A stretch of DNA of 64,000 nucleotides, taken from NCBI RefSeq assembly GCF_028649655.1, contig NZ_JAQSLN010000001.1:62001-126000 (forward strand). Reading direction: 5' to 3'. Below, in pieces: positions 17,369 through 25,648 of the stretch. Source of the stretch: Halobacteriovorax sp. GB3 (lineage in GTDB: Bacteria > Bdellovibrionota > Bacteriovoracia > Bacteriovoracales > Bacteriovoracaceae). Below the pieces are notes generated by a model that saw only the letters and a list, made by a program, of their open reading frames with translations, was not told the DNA's origin and did not search any database. The position numbers and the translations under genes are program-made. How positions within the stretch are numbered: position 1 is the stretch's first letter; each line of letters opens with the position of its first letter.

Positions 17369-18439
17369 TTACCAAATTACTTTGGAATTTGCTGGAAATC
17401 TAGAAAAGTTGAAACCTTGAGGAGGCTGTTCTGAAGCTGTATTCATTGGGTTTTGAGCTCCGTTATACATCATCATACTCGTTGAATGTACTGAGTAGGG
17501 AAGTTCTCCCATATAGGAATCAGTTGCATATCCTGAAGGTCTTTGAATGAAACTATTAGGATTTGCATACATATCAACCATGCGAGATGAATTATTACTT
17601 TGCATGTTGTTTAGCATTTGAAGTTGCATACTAAACATCATCATTTGCATCATATTACTGTTATCATTTTGCATCCCCCAATCAACTTTAGGGATGACTG
17701 TCATATTTGAGTAAGGTCCTTGAATTGGTTGCTGAATTTGCTGTTGAGGTTGAGCCTGCATTTGCATACCAAGAAGTAACTTTGCAATGGCCATCGCTTG
17801 GGCCGACGGTTCTCTCTTTTTCTCGGTCTCTACTTTTACTTTATCATCTGATTTTTTCTCTTGTTTCTTTTCTTCAAGCTTACTCATTCTAAGAGCGATC
17901 TCTTTATTCTTAGAAATTAGTTTTTCTACTTCTGCTTCAAGGTCTGATTGCTTATCTTTATAACACTTAACTTGTGTGTCTTTATTAGCTAATTCTTCTT
18001 TTAGGGACTCGAGTTCTATTTCGAGTTCTGATTTTTTTTGTGCAATTTCTTCTGCAGCTTCTTTCTCTTCTTTAGAGACTTCGTGTCCTAGTTCTTTTTT
18101 TCCTTCGAGATCGTCGACAATATGTTGGGCACTAGCGACAACATTTTCTACTTCGTTGGATTCTTTAGGTGAGATAATTTCTTGAGGACCACTCTCATCT
18201 TGAGCCTCTTTTTGTTTCGAAAACTTTTCGTGATACTCGCTTACTTTAGAAGCAAGAGCTTCTTTAAGTTCTTGCGCTTTTTCAGACTTTGAAAACTTGT
18301 AAAGTTGAACGCCGGTCAAAATTAAACTTGCAGGTTGTCGATCTTGGCAATCTGACATTTTTGCAGAGACATTAGCGCTAAAAAAAGTTGTTGAAAGAAT
18401 GGCCATTGATAAAAGACCAAGTGTTGTTTTTGTTTTCAT
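17369..18439 (-). CDS. Secreted coiled-coil protein with Met/Gln-rich tail (paralogue A)
   Basis: The 356-residue protein has a signal peptide (about 1-26), a coiled coil rich in Glu/Lys at about 45-205, and then a Met/Gln/Asn/Pro-rich low-complexity tail. The tail has runs such as MQMQAQPQQQ and a late PQGFNFSRF motif. The next gene upstream (18644-19573) has the same order of parts and a similar PQGFDFRH motif, so they look like diverged tandem copies. GGGGAG lies 7-8 bases before the ATG. No known domain is present; a surface or periplasmic structural role is inferred. Confidence 0.7.
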   Translation of the reverse strand: MKTKTTLGLLSMAILSTTFFSANVSAKMSDCQDRQPASLILTGVQLYKFSKSEKAQELKEALASKVSEYHEKFSKQKEAQDESGPQEIISPKESNEVENVVASAQHIVDDLEGKKELGHEVSKEEKEAAEEIAQKKSELEIELESLKEELANKDTQVKCYKDKQSDLEAEVEKLISKNKEIALRMSKLEEKKQEKKSDDKVKVETEKKREPSAQAMAIAKLLLGMQMQAQPQQQIQQPIQGPYSNMTVIPKVDWGMQNDNSNMMQMMMFSMQLQMLNNMQSNNSSRMVDMYANPNSFIQRPSGYATDSYMGELPYSVHSTSMMMYNGAQNPMNTASEQPPQGFNFSRFPANSKVIW

Positions 18440-18574
18440 AATTAAACTCCCCAGTTTGTGTATAATTTAAGTTGCAAAGGGAGTGCCAAAAGCTTGATCG
18501 ACATATCAATTATTTAGAATTTTAAATTGATTGGAATTTGTATGAATTACAGTGGCCGTTTAAAAAGTAAACAA

Positions 18575-18609
18575 TTTAATAAAGGCCTAGAGCTTTCACT
18601 CTAGGCTTT
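18575..18609 (-). terminator. Terminator of the paralogue B gene
   Basis: On the minus strand GCCTAGAG / CTCTAGGC with a 6-base loop is followed by CTTTATTAAATT. It lies 35-60 bp beyond the stop at 18644. Confidence 0.65.
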
Positions 18610-18643
18610 ACTTGGGGGAGGTATGAAAATGTAAAATAGTTAA

Positions 18644-19573
18644 CTACTTTACTGAAAATACTTCTACTTCTGCTTTAAAGCGAGGGTTTCTCGGAATTAT
18701 ATTTGTTGTCTGCTGTCCATTTGGTGGTGTCTGCTCAACTTGGATATTATTTCCATTATGTCTAAAATCGAAGCCTTGAGGATATTGTTCCTGGCTTGGA
18801 GATCGATTTGTATTAAGAGATTGGTTATTAAGACCCATAAAACTTTGAAACATCATTGCTTGATACATCAGGGTTCCCATTATACTTTGACCCCTAAAGA
18901 GAGTTTGGTTTGATTGAACGACATTCTGCTTTGTAAAAAGGTGACCATTCGTTCTTGGCATCATGTAGCTTAATAAGCTCATAAGTCCTGTTTTACTTTC
19001 AAGAATTTCATCTATCTTTAAAGCAAGATCATTAAGAGATTGATTCAGGTCTTTTTGACAATTTGTCACGACGTTTGAACCTTGTTGCTCTTTTACTTCT
19101 TGCCTTGATTTCTTATCTTCTTTTTGTTGATCAGCGACCTTAGAGTCGACCTCTTTGAGGTCTTTATCAATATCGAGAGCTTCAATTTGCTTGAGGATAT
19201 CATTCTTAGCGAGAACAATTTCTTTTCTATCCACTTCACGAATTGGAGTATCATTAAGCATTGCTCTTTCTATATTTTCTTTAATGAGTTGTAGCTTTTG
19301 TTTAATATCTTTAAGTCCTATTTGTTTAACTTCTTCAGACTCATCGGACTGGTTAATCGAATCTTGGTATTTCTTAATTTCAGCAATATCTGCGCTGACT
19401 CGAGAAAAATACTTTTTAGTGTCTTCTAGATTTTCAAATTTCAAAACATCAATATGAATGGCCGTCGATGCAGGAGCTCTCACTTGAGAGTACATGTCGT
19501 TTATTTGGACATCGTTTGGCGATAGGGTAAACATTAAGGCCATAAAGCCCATTGCTAGAAATGGTTTTTTCAT
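18644..19573 (-). CDS. Secreted coiled-coil protein with Gln/Asn-rich tail (paralogue B)
   Basis: The 309-residue protein has a hydrophobic signal (about 1-20), a charged coiled-coil section at about 45-165, one Cys near 172 (NCQKDL), a Met/Gln-rich stretch (SIMGTLMYQAMMFQSFMG) and a tail containing YPQGFDFRHNG. Domain order and the PQGF(N/D)F tag match the neighbouring 17369-18439 gene. GGAGG lies about 5 bases before the ATG. It has its own terminator, so the pair are separately transcribed. Function is unknown. Confidence 0.7.
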   Translation of the reverse strand: MKKPFLAMGFMALMFTLSPNDVQINDMYSQVRAPASTAIHIDVLKFENLEDTKKYFSRVSADIAEIKKYQDSINQSDESEEVKQIGLKDIKQKLQLIKENIERAMLNDTPIREVDRKEIVLAKNDILKQIEALDIDKDLKEVDSKVADQQKEDKKSRQEVKEQQGSNVVTNCQKDLNQSLNDLALKIDEILESKTGLMSLLSYMMPRTNGHLFTKQNVVQSNQTLFRGQSIMGTLMYQAMMFQSFMGLNNQSLNTNRSPSQEQYPQGFDFRHNGNNIQVEQTPPNGQQTTNIIPRNPRFKAEVEVFSVK

Positions 19574-19724
19574 AAGTCCTCCAAGAATTGATGAACTTAT
19601 TACAATATTTGTGCCAATGATTTAGACAATTAAGATATTGAAATTCTATTATCGTTTGAATTCTAAACGTTTTTGCGCGAACACTTGTCTATTAAATTGA
19701 CAAAATTTTTAAGTGTAGAGAACC

Positions 19725-20993
19725 ATGAGAATAACCGATAAAAACATTATGAAACTATCTCTCGCTGTTGTTCTATTTCTCATTATTAGCTGTCAAAGTA
19801 CGACTACGGTACAAAGAAGTCCATCTTCCTTCACTTCAAAGTTTGAATCGTGTACGCAGATTTTAAAAGACTTCTTCATTAGCAACCGAGAGTTAACTGA
19901 AGATCAAAAAGATCTTTTGTATCAATTTGATCAAGCAGTTGAATTTGAGGAACTTGAGGCAATCCACTCTCAAATGAAGCAATGGCCAAAAAAAGACATT
20001 CGTCTATTTCTTGGAAGTAGTCAATTAGCAAAAAAACTCAACATGACTGATCATGAAGCTGACTTCTATGTTTATAGAATCAAAGATGGAGGACTATCAG
20101 ACTTCGATAGAGATTTTCTTGGGTTTCCAAGGAAAACTAAGCTTACTGCTTTAAATGAGTATCGTAAGACGGGAATTGAAATAGAGGGAATGATTGAAAA
20201 CCCTAGTGTTAATACTTATAAAGTTGTCGCTGATCTCATTAAGGAGTTTTATTCTAAGAGGGGGAAGCACGCTGTTGTTTATGATCATGGTACGCAATCA
20301 TCTGTTCCAATAGAAGATATTCGTCCTTATGATGAGCAGGAGCTCTATCCAAAAACTCTTTATAGTAAAGAGAATGAAAAGTTCTATACAATTGAACTTC
20401 GATTTGGTGGTAAGTTAGAAGTTAAATTTGATGAATCTCTCGCGAGAACACCTACAAATCATTTGGGAATTGAGATTACAAGTCCTATTTTAGATAAGCC
20501 ACTAGATAGAGAAGAGTTCGAAGATCTAGTTCAATTTGTTCTTTCTAAGACATTGAAAGAATATCCAGAAGAAGGTGGAATTCACATTCATCTCGATGCT
20601 CCCGATATTACTTTAGAGGACTATGTCAGTTTTTTAAAAGACTACCAATTGGCAGAAAAAAGAATCATGAGCTACTTTGAACCGAGTAAAACTCGTTTAG
20701 TTCAGCCATATTTAATAACAAAGCAAATTGAAACTCTTGAGTCATTAGGGCAGCCAAAGTTAAATGCTTCACGTTTTTCTAAGAAGATAGAGATGATAAG
20801 AGGGCCAGTTGCCTATAGTGGGCGTCATGGTACTGTTGAGTTTCGACTCTTCAACTCAACGCTAGTTGTTGATAAGATGAGAACTATGGTAGACTTCTCA
20901 CAAAGATTTTTAGATCTATCATTAAAGCGCGATGCAGCCTTTTTAAGATGGTTGAGCTCTGATGAGCCTCTTGAAAACTTTTTTAAACTCTAA
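19725..20993 (+). CDS. Lipoprotein with amidoligase-type domain
   Basis: The 422-residue protein begins with a hydrophobic segment and lipobox-like IISC (Cys23). From about 148 on it carries the marks of the amidoligase_2 (COOH-NH2 ligase) family in order: GIEIEG (150-155), HLGIEITSPIL (247 on), GGIHIHLD (284-291) and HGTVEFRLFNSTL (368-380). Known members are ATP-dependent cytoplasmic enzymes that form amide bonds on peptides or cell-wall precursors. An exported one would lack ATP, so either the hydrophobic start is not a lipoprotein signal or the domain has another chemistry. The start could also be the ATG at 19749. NhaC follows after 18 bp. Confidence 0.65.
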   Translation: MRITDKNIMKLSLAVVLFLIISCQSTTTVQRSPSSFTSKFESCTQILKDFFISNRELTEDQKDLLYQFDQAVEFEELEAIHSQMKQWPKKDIRLFLGSSQLAKKLNMTDHEADFYVYRIKDGGLSDFDRDFLGFPRKTKLTALNEYRKTGIEIEGMIENPSVNTYKVVADLIKEFYSKRGKHAVVYDHGTQSSVPIEDIRPYDEQELYPKTLYSKENEKFYTIELRFGGKLEVKFDESLARTPTNHLGIEITSPILDKPLDREEFEDLVQFVLSKTLKEYPEEGGIHIHLDAPDITLEDYVSFLKDYQLAEKRIMSYFEPSKTRLVQPYLITKQIETLESLGQPKLNASRFSKKIEMIRGPVAYSGRHGTVEFRLFNSTLVVDKMRTMVDFSQRFLDLSLKRDAAFLRWLSSDEPLENFFKL

Positions 20994-21011
20994 CATCACT
21001 GGATATTATTA

Positions 21012-22457
21012 ATGCGAAGACCTTCGATGACGGTATCATTCTTACCGGTCCTTTTTCTATTAGGGCTACTTGTTATAAATATTATTCTCTTTGGAGATGA
21101 AGCCACTGGAGGCGCGAATCAATTAGCTCTTCTGATCGCTTCAGCCTTTACAATTGTCATTGGCCATTTTTATTTAAAAATTGATTATAAAGAAATAGAG
21201 AAGAAAGTTTTAGACTCGGTAGGAGTCTCCCTTCAAGCTCTTTTAATTCTACTTGTTGTTGGAACGTTAATAAGTATTTGGATTCTGTCTGGGATCGTAC
21301 CAACGATGATTTATTATGGACTAAAGCTCATTCACCCATCCGTTTTCCTTGCTGTCAGTTGTCTCGTTTGCGCTCTTGTTTCATTAGCAACAGGTAGTAG
21401 CTGGTCGACAACAGGTACCATTGGTGTTGCTCTTATGGCCATTGGTGAAGCAATGGGAATCTCTGAGGGAATGATTGCTGGAGCTATTATCTCTGGAGCT
21501 TACTTTGGTGATAAAATGTCTCCACTTTCTGATACGACGAATTTGGCGCCAGCCATGGCCGGAACAGATCTCTTCACTCACATTAGACATATGATGTATA
21601 CTTCAGGTCCGGCCATTGTTATCAGTTTGATTCTTTTTTCAATCATTGGATTTTTTCAAAATGCCTCAAATACTGAAAGTGCTCAAATTGCTTCAGTTCT
21701 TACTGGCCTAGAGGCTAACTTTACAATCACACCTTTGCTATTTGTCGTTCCTGCTGTCGTTGTTTTTCTCGTTTATAAGAAGACATCGGCTCTTCCTGCA
21801 CTATTTGTTGGAATATTTGGAGCAGTAATCTTAACTTTTATTTTTCAAATTCAAGTTATCCACAAATTTGGTGGAACAAATGTACACGACATTGTGAAGT
21901 ATGTTTTAGAGGTTGCTATTAGTGGTTTTGAAATGAACTCTGGTGGAGAAATTTTGAATAAGCTTCTTTCTAGAGGTGGAATGTACAGTATGCTTAAAAC
22001 CGTCTGGCTTATCTTCTGTGCCATGATCTTTGGTGGAGCTCTCGATGCGACGGGAATGTTGGAGACGATTTCAACGAAGATCCTTCAGTCTGTACGATCT
22101 GTCGGAGGTCTTGTGGGTTCAACTCTTGCGAGTTGTCTCTTTTTCAATATGACAGCATGTGATCAATATTTGGCGATTGTTGTTCCTGGTAAAATGTTTA
22201 AGAAATCATATGACAAGTTCAATCTACACCCTAAGAACCTTTCACGTGCTTTAGAGGATGCTGGAACAGTGACATCTGTTCTCGTTCCTTGGAATACGGG
22301 TGGAGCCTATAATAGTGGGGTACTTGGAGTGTCGACACTAACGTATCTACCGTTTTGCTTTTTCAACATCTTAAGTCCGATCATCTCTGCTTTTCTTGGT
22401 GCAATGGGATGGACGATAGTGAAGAAGATAGAAGCTAAAGAGAATTACGAATATTGA
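21012..22457 (+). CDS. nhaC: Na+/H+ antiporter, NhaC family
   Basis: The 481-residue inner-membrane protein has about 11-12 hydrophobic segments. The family's conserved loops are visible: SLATGSSWSTTGTIGVAL, SGAYFGDKMSPLSDTTNLAP, and FNMTACDQYLAIVVPGKMF. It exchanges sodium for protons and fits a marine habitat. It follows the amidoligase-like gene closely and may be co-transcribed. Its stop codon directly abuts the stop codon of the convergent receiver gene with no intergenic base. Confidence 0.93.
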   Translation: MRRPSMTVSFLPVLFLLGLLVINIILFGDEATGGANQLALLIASAFTIVIGHFYLKIDYKEIEKKVLDSVGVSLQALLILLVVGTLISIWILSGIVPTMIYYGLKLIHPSVFLAVSCLVCALVSLATGSSWSTTGTIGVALMAIGEAMGISEGMIAGAIISGAYFGDKMSPLSDTTNLAPAMAGTDLFTHIRHMMYTSGPAIVISLILFSIIGFFQNASNTESAQIASVLTGLEANFTITPLLFVVPAVVVFLVYKKTSALPALFVGIFGAVILTFIFQIQVIHKFGGTNVHDIVKYVLEVAISGFEMNSGGEILNKLLSRGGMYSMLKTVWLIFCAMIFGGALDATGMLETISTKILQSVRSVGGLVGSTLASCLFFNMTACDQYLAIVVPGKMFKKSYDKFNLHPKNLSRALEDAGTVTSVLVPWNTGGAYNSGVLGVSTLTYLPFCFFNILSPIISAFLGAMGWTIVKKIEAKENYEY

Positions 22458-22928
22458 TTACTTTTTTCCTCTTTGAGCATCAATTTTTTCGGCCGTTTCA
22501 TTGGCCTCTGTAAATTGTTCCTCAGAGAGGAACTCTCGACTAATCTTTTCAGTTGGAGAGTAAGTTTCAATTTTATCAAAGAGTAGTCTAAAAATTTTGT
22601 CATCATAAAGAAGGTATTCATTTACACCTAGTTTATAGGCTTCAAGAACATCTTCCTGATGGGATTTATGGCTTACCATAATGATTTGCAATTGAGACTT
22701 TGGAATCATGTCTCGAATTAAACTGGCAATTTCTATTCCGGCCATTTCGTGAGGATTACCAATGATAACAACAGATTTATAATCAACGTTCTCAATAAGG
22801 CTTAGGGCATGAAAGCCACTATTAGCTAAATCAACAGCATATCCATGAATACGAAAGCGTGAAGCGAGCATATCGCGCCTTTGAACTTTTGGATCTACAA
22901 TAAGGATGCTTTTTTCTGTTTTAACCAC
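22458..22928 (-). CDS. Degenerate (pseudo-)receiver domain protein
   Basis: The 156-residue protein has the alternating alpha/beta pattern of a response-regulator receiver and nothing else. One Asp of the acidic pocket remains (ILIVDPK) and the switch Ser is present (IIMVSHK). The phospho-acceptor region reads VVIIGNPHEMAG with no Asp, and the conserved Lys position reads EYLLYDD. It is therefore unlikely to be phosphorylated and may act as a constitutive protein-interaction module. The start is GTG at 22928, 9 bp after the upstream solute-binding protein gene, so they form one operon. Confidence 0.78.
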   Translation of the reverse strand: MVKTEKSILIVDPKVQRRDMLASRFRIHGYAVDLANSGFHALSLIENVDYKSVVIIGNPHEMAGIEIASLIRDMIPKSQLQIIMVSHKSHQEDVLEAYKLGVNEYLLYDDKIFRLLFDKIETYSPTEKISREFLSEEQFTEANETAEKIDAQRGKK

Positions 22929-22937
22929 GGAACTTGC

Positions 22938-23684
22938 CTAATGAATCGAATACTTCTCATTTAGGTCTCTGATTATACCTTCGTTCTTGAGTTTTTGAAG
23001 CTCAGAATTGAATATTTCTTGTAATTTCTTTGAATGAAAAATAATTGATCTAGGACTCTGTCCAAAGAAAGGATGGAAATCAAAATGGTCAGATACTTTT
23101 TTATCTTTTAAATGAAGCTTCGCAAAATAGTTAAAAATACCTTGATCACTTATTGCTACGTCGATGCGACCTCTTAAAAGCATCATAACTTGAGTTTCTT
23201 GGTTTGTTGTTTCATTGTAATACTTTAGTTGAGAAGATAGCTTTTTAAAGTCTTTACCAAGTAAAACCCGAGCATTTTGAAAGCCTAAAACCCTTTTACC
23301 TAAGAGAGAGTTGAGGTCTTTAAGCTTTTTTCCTTTCATTGTTATGACAATATTTTTAAATGTTACTAATGTCTCCGAAGGATAGACTTTTGTTGGTGTC
23401 GCTTTGCGAATAAAGTCATTATCAATATTGACGATAGCATCAAGGTTTTTCTGGGCGAATTTCTCGATAATGCGTTTATTAGGAGCAAAGAAGAAGTCGA
23501 CTTTGTATTTATGGCGTTCAAAAATTTCCCTAATAATCTCTATTTCATAGCCTGAGCGGCGATCTTTCATTATGTAAGGAGGGGATGCTGCACTGAGGCC
23601 AATGAGGATACGTTCACCCTGATCCTGAGCTAGAGCAAAATTTATCTTGAATAGAATAAAAACAATCGTTATTAAGCTTTTCAT
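22938..23684 (-). CDS. Periplasmic solute-binding protein, family 3 type
   Basis: The protein has about 248 residues with a signal peptide ending near FALAQ. The mature part has the family 3 (amino-acid type) binding-protein pattern: an early PPYIMKDRRSGYEIEI segment, NLDAIVNID, and KRVLGFQNARVL at the second lobe. No ABC permease genes are adjacent, so it may be a sensor or orphan receptor rather than a transporter part. The start is uncertain: ATG at 23684 gives the cleanest signal peptide, while ATG 23693 and GTG 23696 are in frame upstream. Confidence 0.8.
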   Translation of the reverse strand: MKSLITIVFILFKINFALAQDQGERILIGLSAASPPYIMKDRRSGYEIEIIREIFERHKYKVDFFFAPNKRIIEKFAQKNLDAIVNIDNDFIRKATPTKVYPSETLVTFKNIVITMKGKKLKDLNSLLGKRVLGFQNARVLLGKDFKKLSSQLKYYNETTNQETQVMMLLRGRIDVAISDQGIFNYFAKLHLKDKKVSDHFDFHPFFGQSPRSIIFHSKKLQEIFNSELQKLKNEGIIRDLNEKYSIH

Positions 23685-23837
23685 GTTCTCCATCACCTAG
23701 GAGTCCTATTTTAACTGAATTATACCCATTCTCGAAGAGAGAAATAAAGTACCTGAAATCATATGAAATCTTCATAAATAATGACAATAAATTTTGCTGT
23801 AAAATGAAGGTCACCCAAAAATTGAGTTGTTTTGATT

Positions 23838-23897
23838 TAGTTAAGATGTTAACAATGTAGTTAATGTGTTAACAAGTTAGTTAATAAGTTAACTAAC
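23838..23897. promoter_or_regulatory. Three tandem 20-bp MarR operator repeats
   Basis: TAGTTAA-N3-GTTAAC recurs at 23838, 23858 and 23878 with exact 20-bp spacing (two helical turns). The third copy is a palindrome, TTAGTTAA-N4-TTAACTAA (23877-23896). The array ends 15 bp before the marR start codon. Such AT-rich palindromes are typical MarR operators, so autorepression of the efflux operon is likely. Confidence 0.8.
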
Positions 23898-23912
23898 TGC
23901 TTAGGGGGAAAC

Positions 23913-24383
23913 GTGAGTGTTGTAAGATTTAACGATACTGATCTCGATATTATGGTTCAGATCTTTCGATCCGTTAGGTTACTGGATAGCATGATGGAAA
24001 AAGGAATTTCTGAATTTAATATACCACTAGCTCAATTTAATGTGATGGGCTTCATTTACTATTCAGAACATCCAATGACAGTAACAGAAATTGCTGAAAA
24101 GAGCTTAGTTTCAAAGGCCAATGTCACAGGTCTAGTAAAAAGACTTGAAAGTGCAAAACTTGTTAAGAAGACTCATGATGAGAATGATGCAAGGATTAGA
24201 TACATCCATTTAACGGCAAAGGGGATGAAGCTTATTGAAAAGGTTCTTCCACGCTATTTTGATATCACAAAAGATGCCATGTCTATTTTCTCTGATAGAG
24301 ACAAGAAGAAATTCTTAGGCTTTTTAGATCATATTGAAGGTTTTCTAAGAGTTAAATATGAAAGTGAAAGGAGAGGGAAATGA
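23913..24383 (+). CDS. MarR-family transcriptional regulator
   Basis: The 156-residue winged-helix dimer is cytoplasmic. The recognition region MTVTEIAEKSLVSKANVTGLVKRLE is followed by the wing DENDARIRYIHLTAKG, both standard for the family, with helical dimerisation arms at both ends. Translation starts at GTG 23913 behind GGGGG. It overlaps the TolC gene by 4 bp, making it the first cistron of the efflux operon, and the 20-bp repeats just upstream are its probable binding sites. MarR proteins usually release DNA on binding small aromatic ligands; the ligand here is unknown. Confidence 0.93.
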   Translation: MSVVRFNDTDLDIMVQIFRSVRLLDSMMEKGISEFNIPLAQFNVMGFIYYSEHPMTVTEIAEKSLVSKANVTGLVKRLESAKLVKKTHDENDARIRYIHLTAKGMKLIEKVLPRYFDITKDAMSIFSDRDKKKFLGFLDHIEGFLRVKYESERRGK

Positions 24384-25648
24384 GAAGTATCCTTTTAGGT
24401 CTATCCTTAATAATAGGAGGGCAAGTATTAGCTCAAGATCTTGTCTTAGATGAAAAGGCCGTTATTGACTTAGCATTGAAAAGAAATGAGGCAATAGGAA
24501 TCTCTAAGGCCGAGTTAGAAATAGCTAAAAAGAAGGTAGACTCTGCCTATTCGAATCTCTTTCCGACAATGAGTGCAAGTGCAATTTTACAAAAGAGTAA
24601 AATTTCTGGAAATATCTCAGGCTCATCTGATAATTGGGTTGATACAGGTTCACTACAGGTAACACAACCTCTTTATACATTTGGTAAAATCTCTACGGCC
24701 ATTGATATCGCCAAGGTTTCAAAAGGTTTATCAAGAGATAAACAACTTGCTACAAAGGCCGAGATTGAAAATGTTTCTAAGAAACTCTTTTACTCTGTTC
24801 TCTATGCAAAAGAACTCGTTAAAATTACAAATGATTCTTATCAAAATGCGTTAAAAAATAAGCAAACACTAGAAAGACGTGTTTCTTACGGTCGAATTAG
24901 TCGCAACGATAATTTGAAAATGCAAGCAGACTTAGCAAGTCGTATGCCTCGATTAGTTGATGCAAAGAAGAACTTTGAATTAAATAAATTTGAACTTAAA
25001 AACTTCTTAGCACTTGAAAGTGACTTTAAAGTAAGTGGAGATCTTTCGAATAATCAATTGGAGAAAAAAGAATCACCTAAATCTGATTCAATTGATGAGA
25101 TTGCCGATGTGAAAATTTTGAAAAAATCTCTGGAAATTAGTGATCTCTCTGTTGAACTTTCAAAAGCACAACGATTACCTGATCTTGGTGCCTTTGCTAG
25201 CTTTTCTCCAACACACCTAAGAAATGATGCCTTTGGAAGTGAAGTTGCTAACAAGGAAGAATCAGCGGTTGGTCTATCGTTAACGTTTGATTGGCCATTT
25301 GGTGGCAGTAAGAATGATGCTGTTGAAATTAAGAAAATTGAAAAGAGAGTAGCTGCGCTCAGGTTACAAGAAGGTAAGCGATCAATTAAAACTCAAATCG
25401 ATAAGATTAATGTTCAACTTGAAAGTTTAAAAATGAAACTTGATTCTGAAAAACGTGCCGTAAAGCTAGCTGAGTCTTCATATAAAGTCGCTCTTGGCGC
25501 TTTTGCTACTGGAGCAGTCTCGCAGTTACAGCTTAATGACTCTGAATTATTACTTACGCAAAACAAGTTAAGTCTCGCAGGAACTCTATTTGAATATATG
25601 AGTGTTCTCTCTGATCTCGAGCGCCTTCTTGTGAAAGGAGAAAGATAA
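24380..25648 (+). CDS. TolC-family outer-membrane efflux channel
   Basis: The 422-residue protein has a signal peptide (about 1-18) and two TolC-type halves rich in amphipathic helices. LDEKAVIDLALKRNEAIG opens the first repeat, and a conserved LFPTMSASA-like segment follows at about 60. The second half includes QRLPDLGAFASFSP and ends in long coiled helices. It would form the trimeric outer-membrane exit duct for the RND pump encoded two genes downstream. It overlaps marR by 4 bp, and its last base is the first base of the adaptor gene. Confidence 0.9.
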   Translation: MRSILLGLSLIIGGQVLAQDLVLDEKAVIDLALKRNEAIGISKAELEIAKKKVDSAYSNLFPTMSASAILQKSKISGNISGSSDNWVDTGSLQVTQPLYTFGKISTAIDIAKVSKGLSRDKQLATKAEIENVSKKLFYSVLYAKELVKITNDSYQNALKNKQTLERRVSYGRISRNDNLKMQADLASRMPRLVDAKKNFELNKFELKNFLALESDFKVSGDLSNNQLEKKESPKSDSIDEIADVKILKKSLEISDLSVELSKAQRLPDLGAFASFSPTHLRNDAFGSEVANKEESAVGLSLTFDWPFGGSKNDAVEIKKIEKRVAALRLQEGKRSIKTQIDKINVQLESLKMKLDSEKRAVKLAESSYKVALGAFATGAVSQLQLNDSELLLTQNKLSLAGTLFEYMSVLSDLERLLVKGER

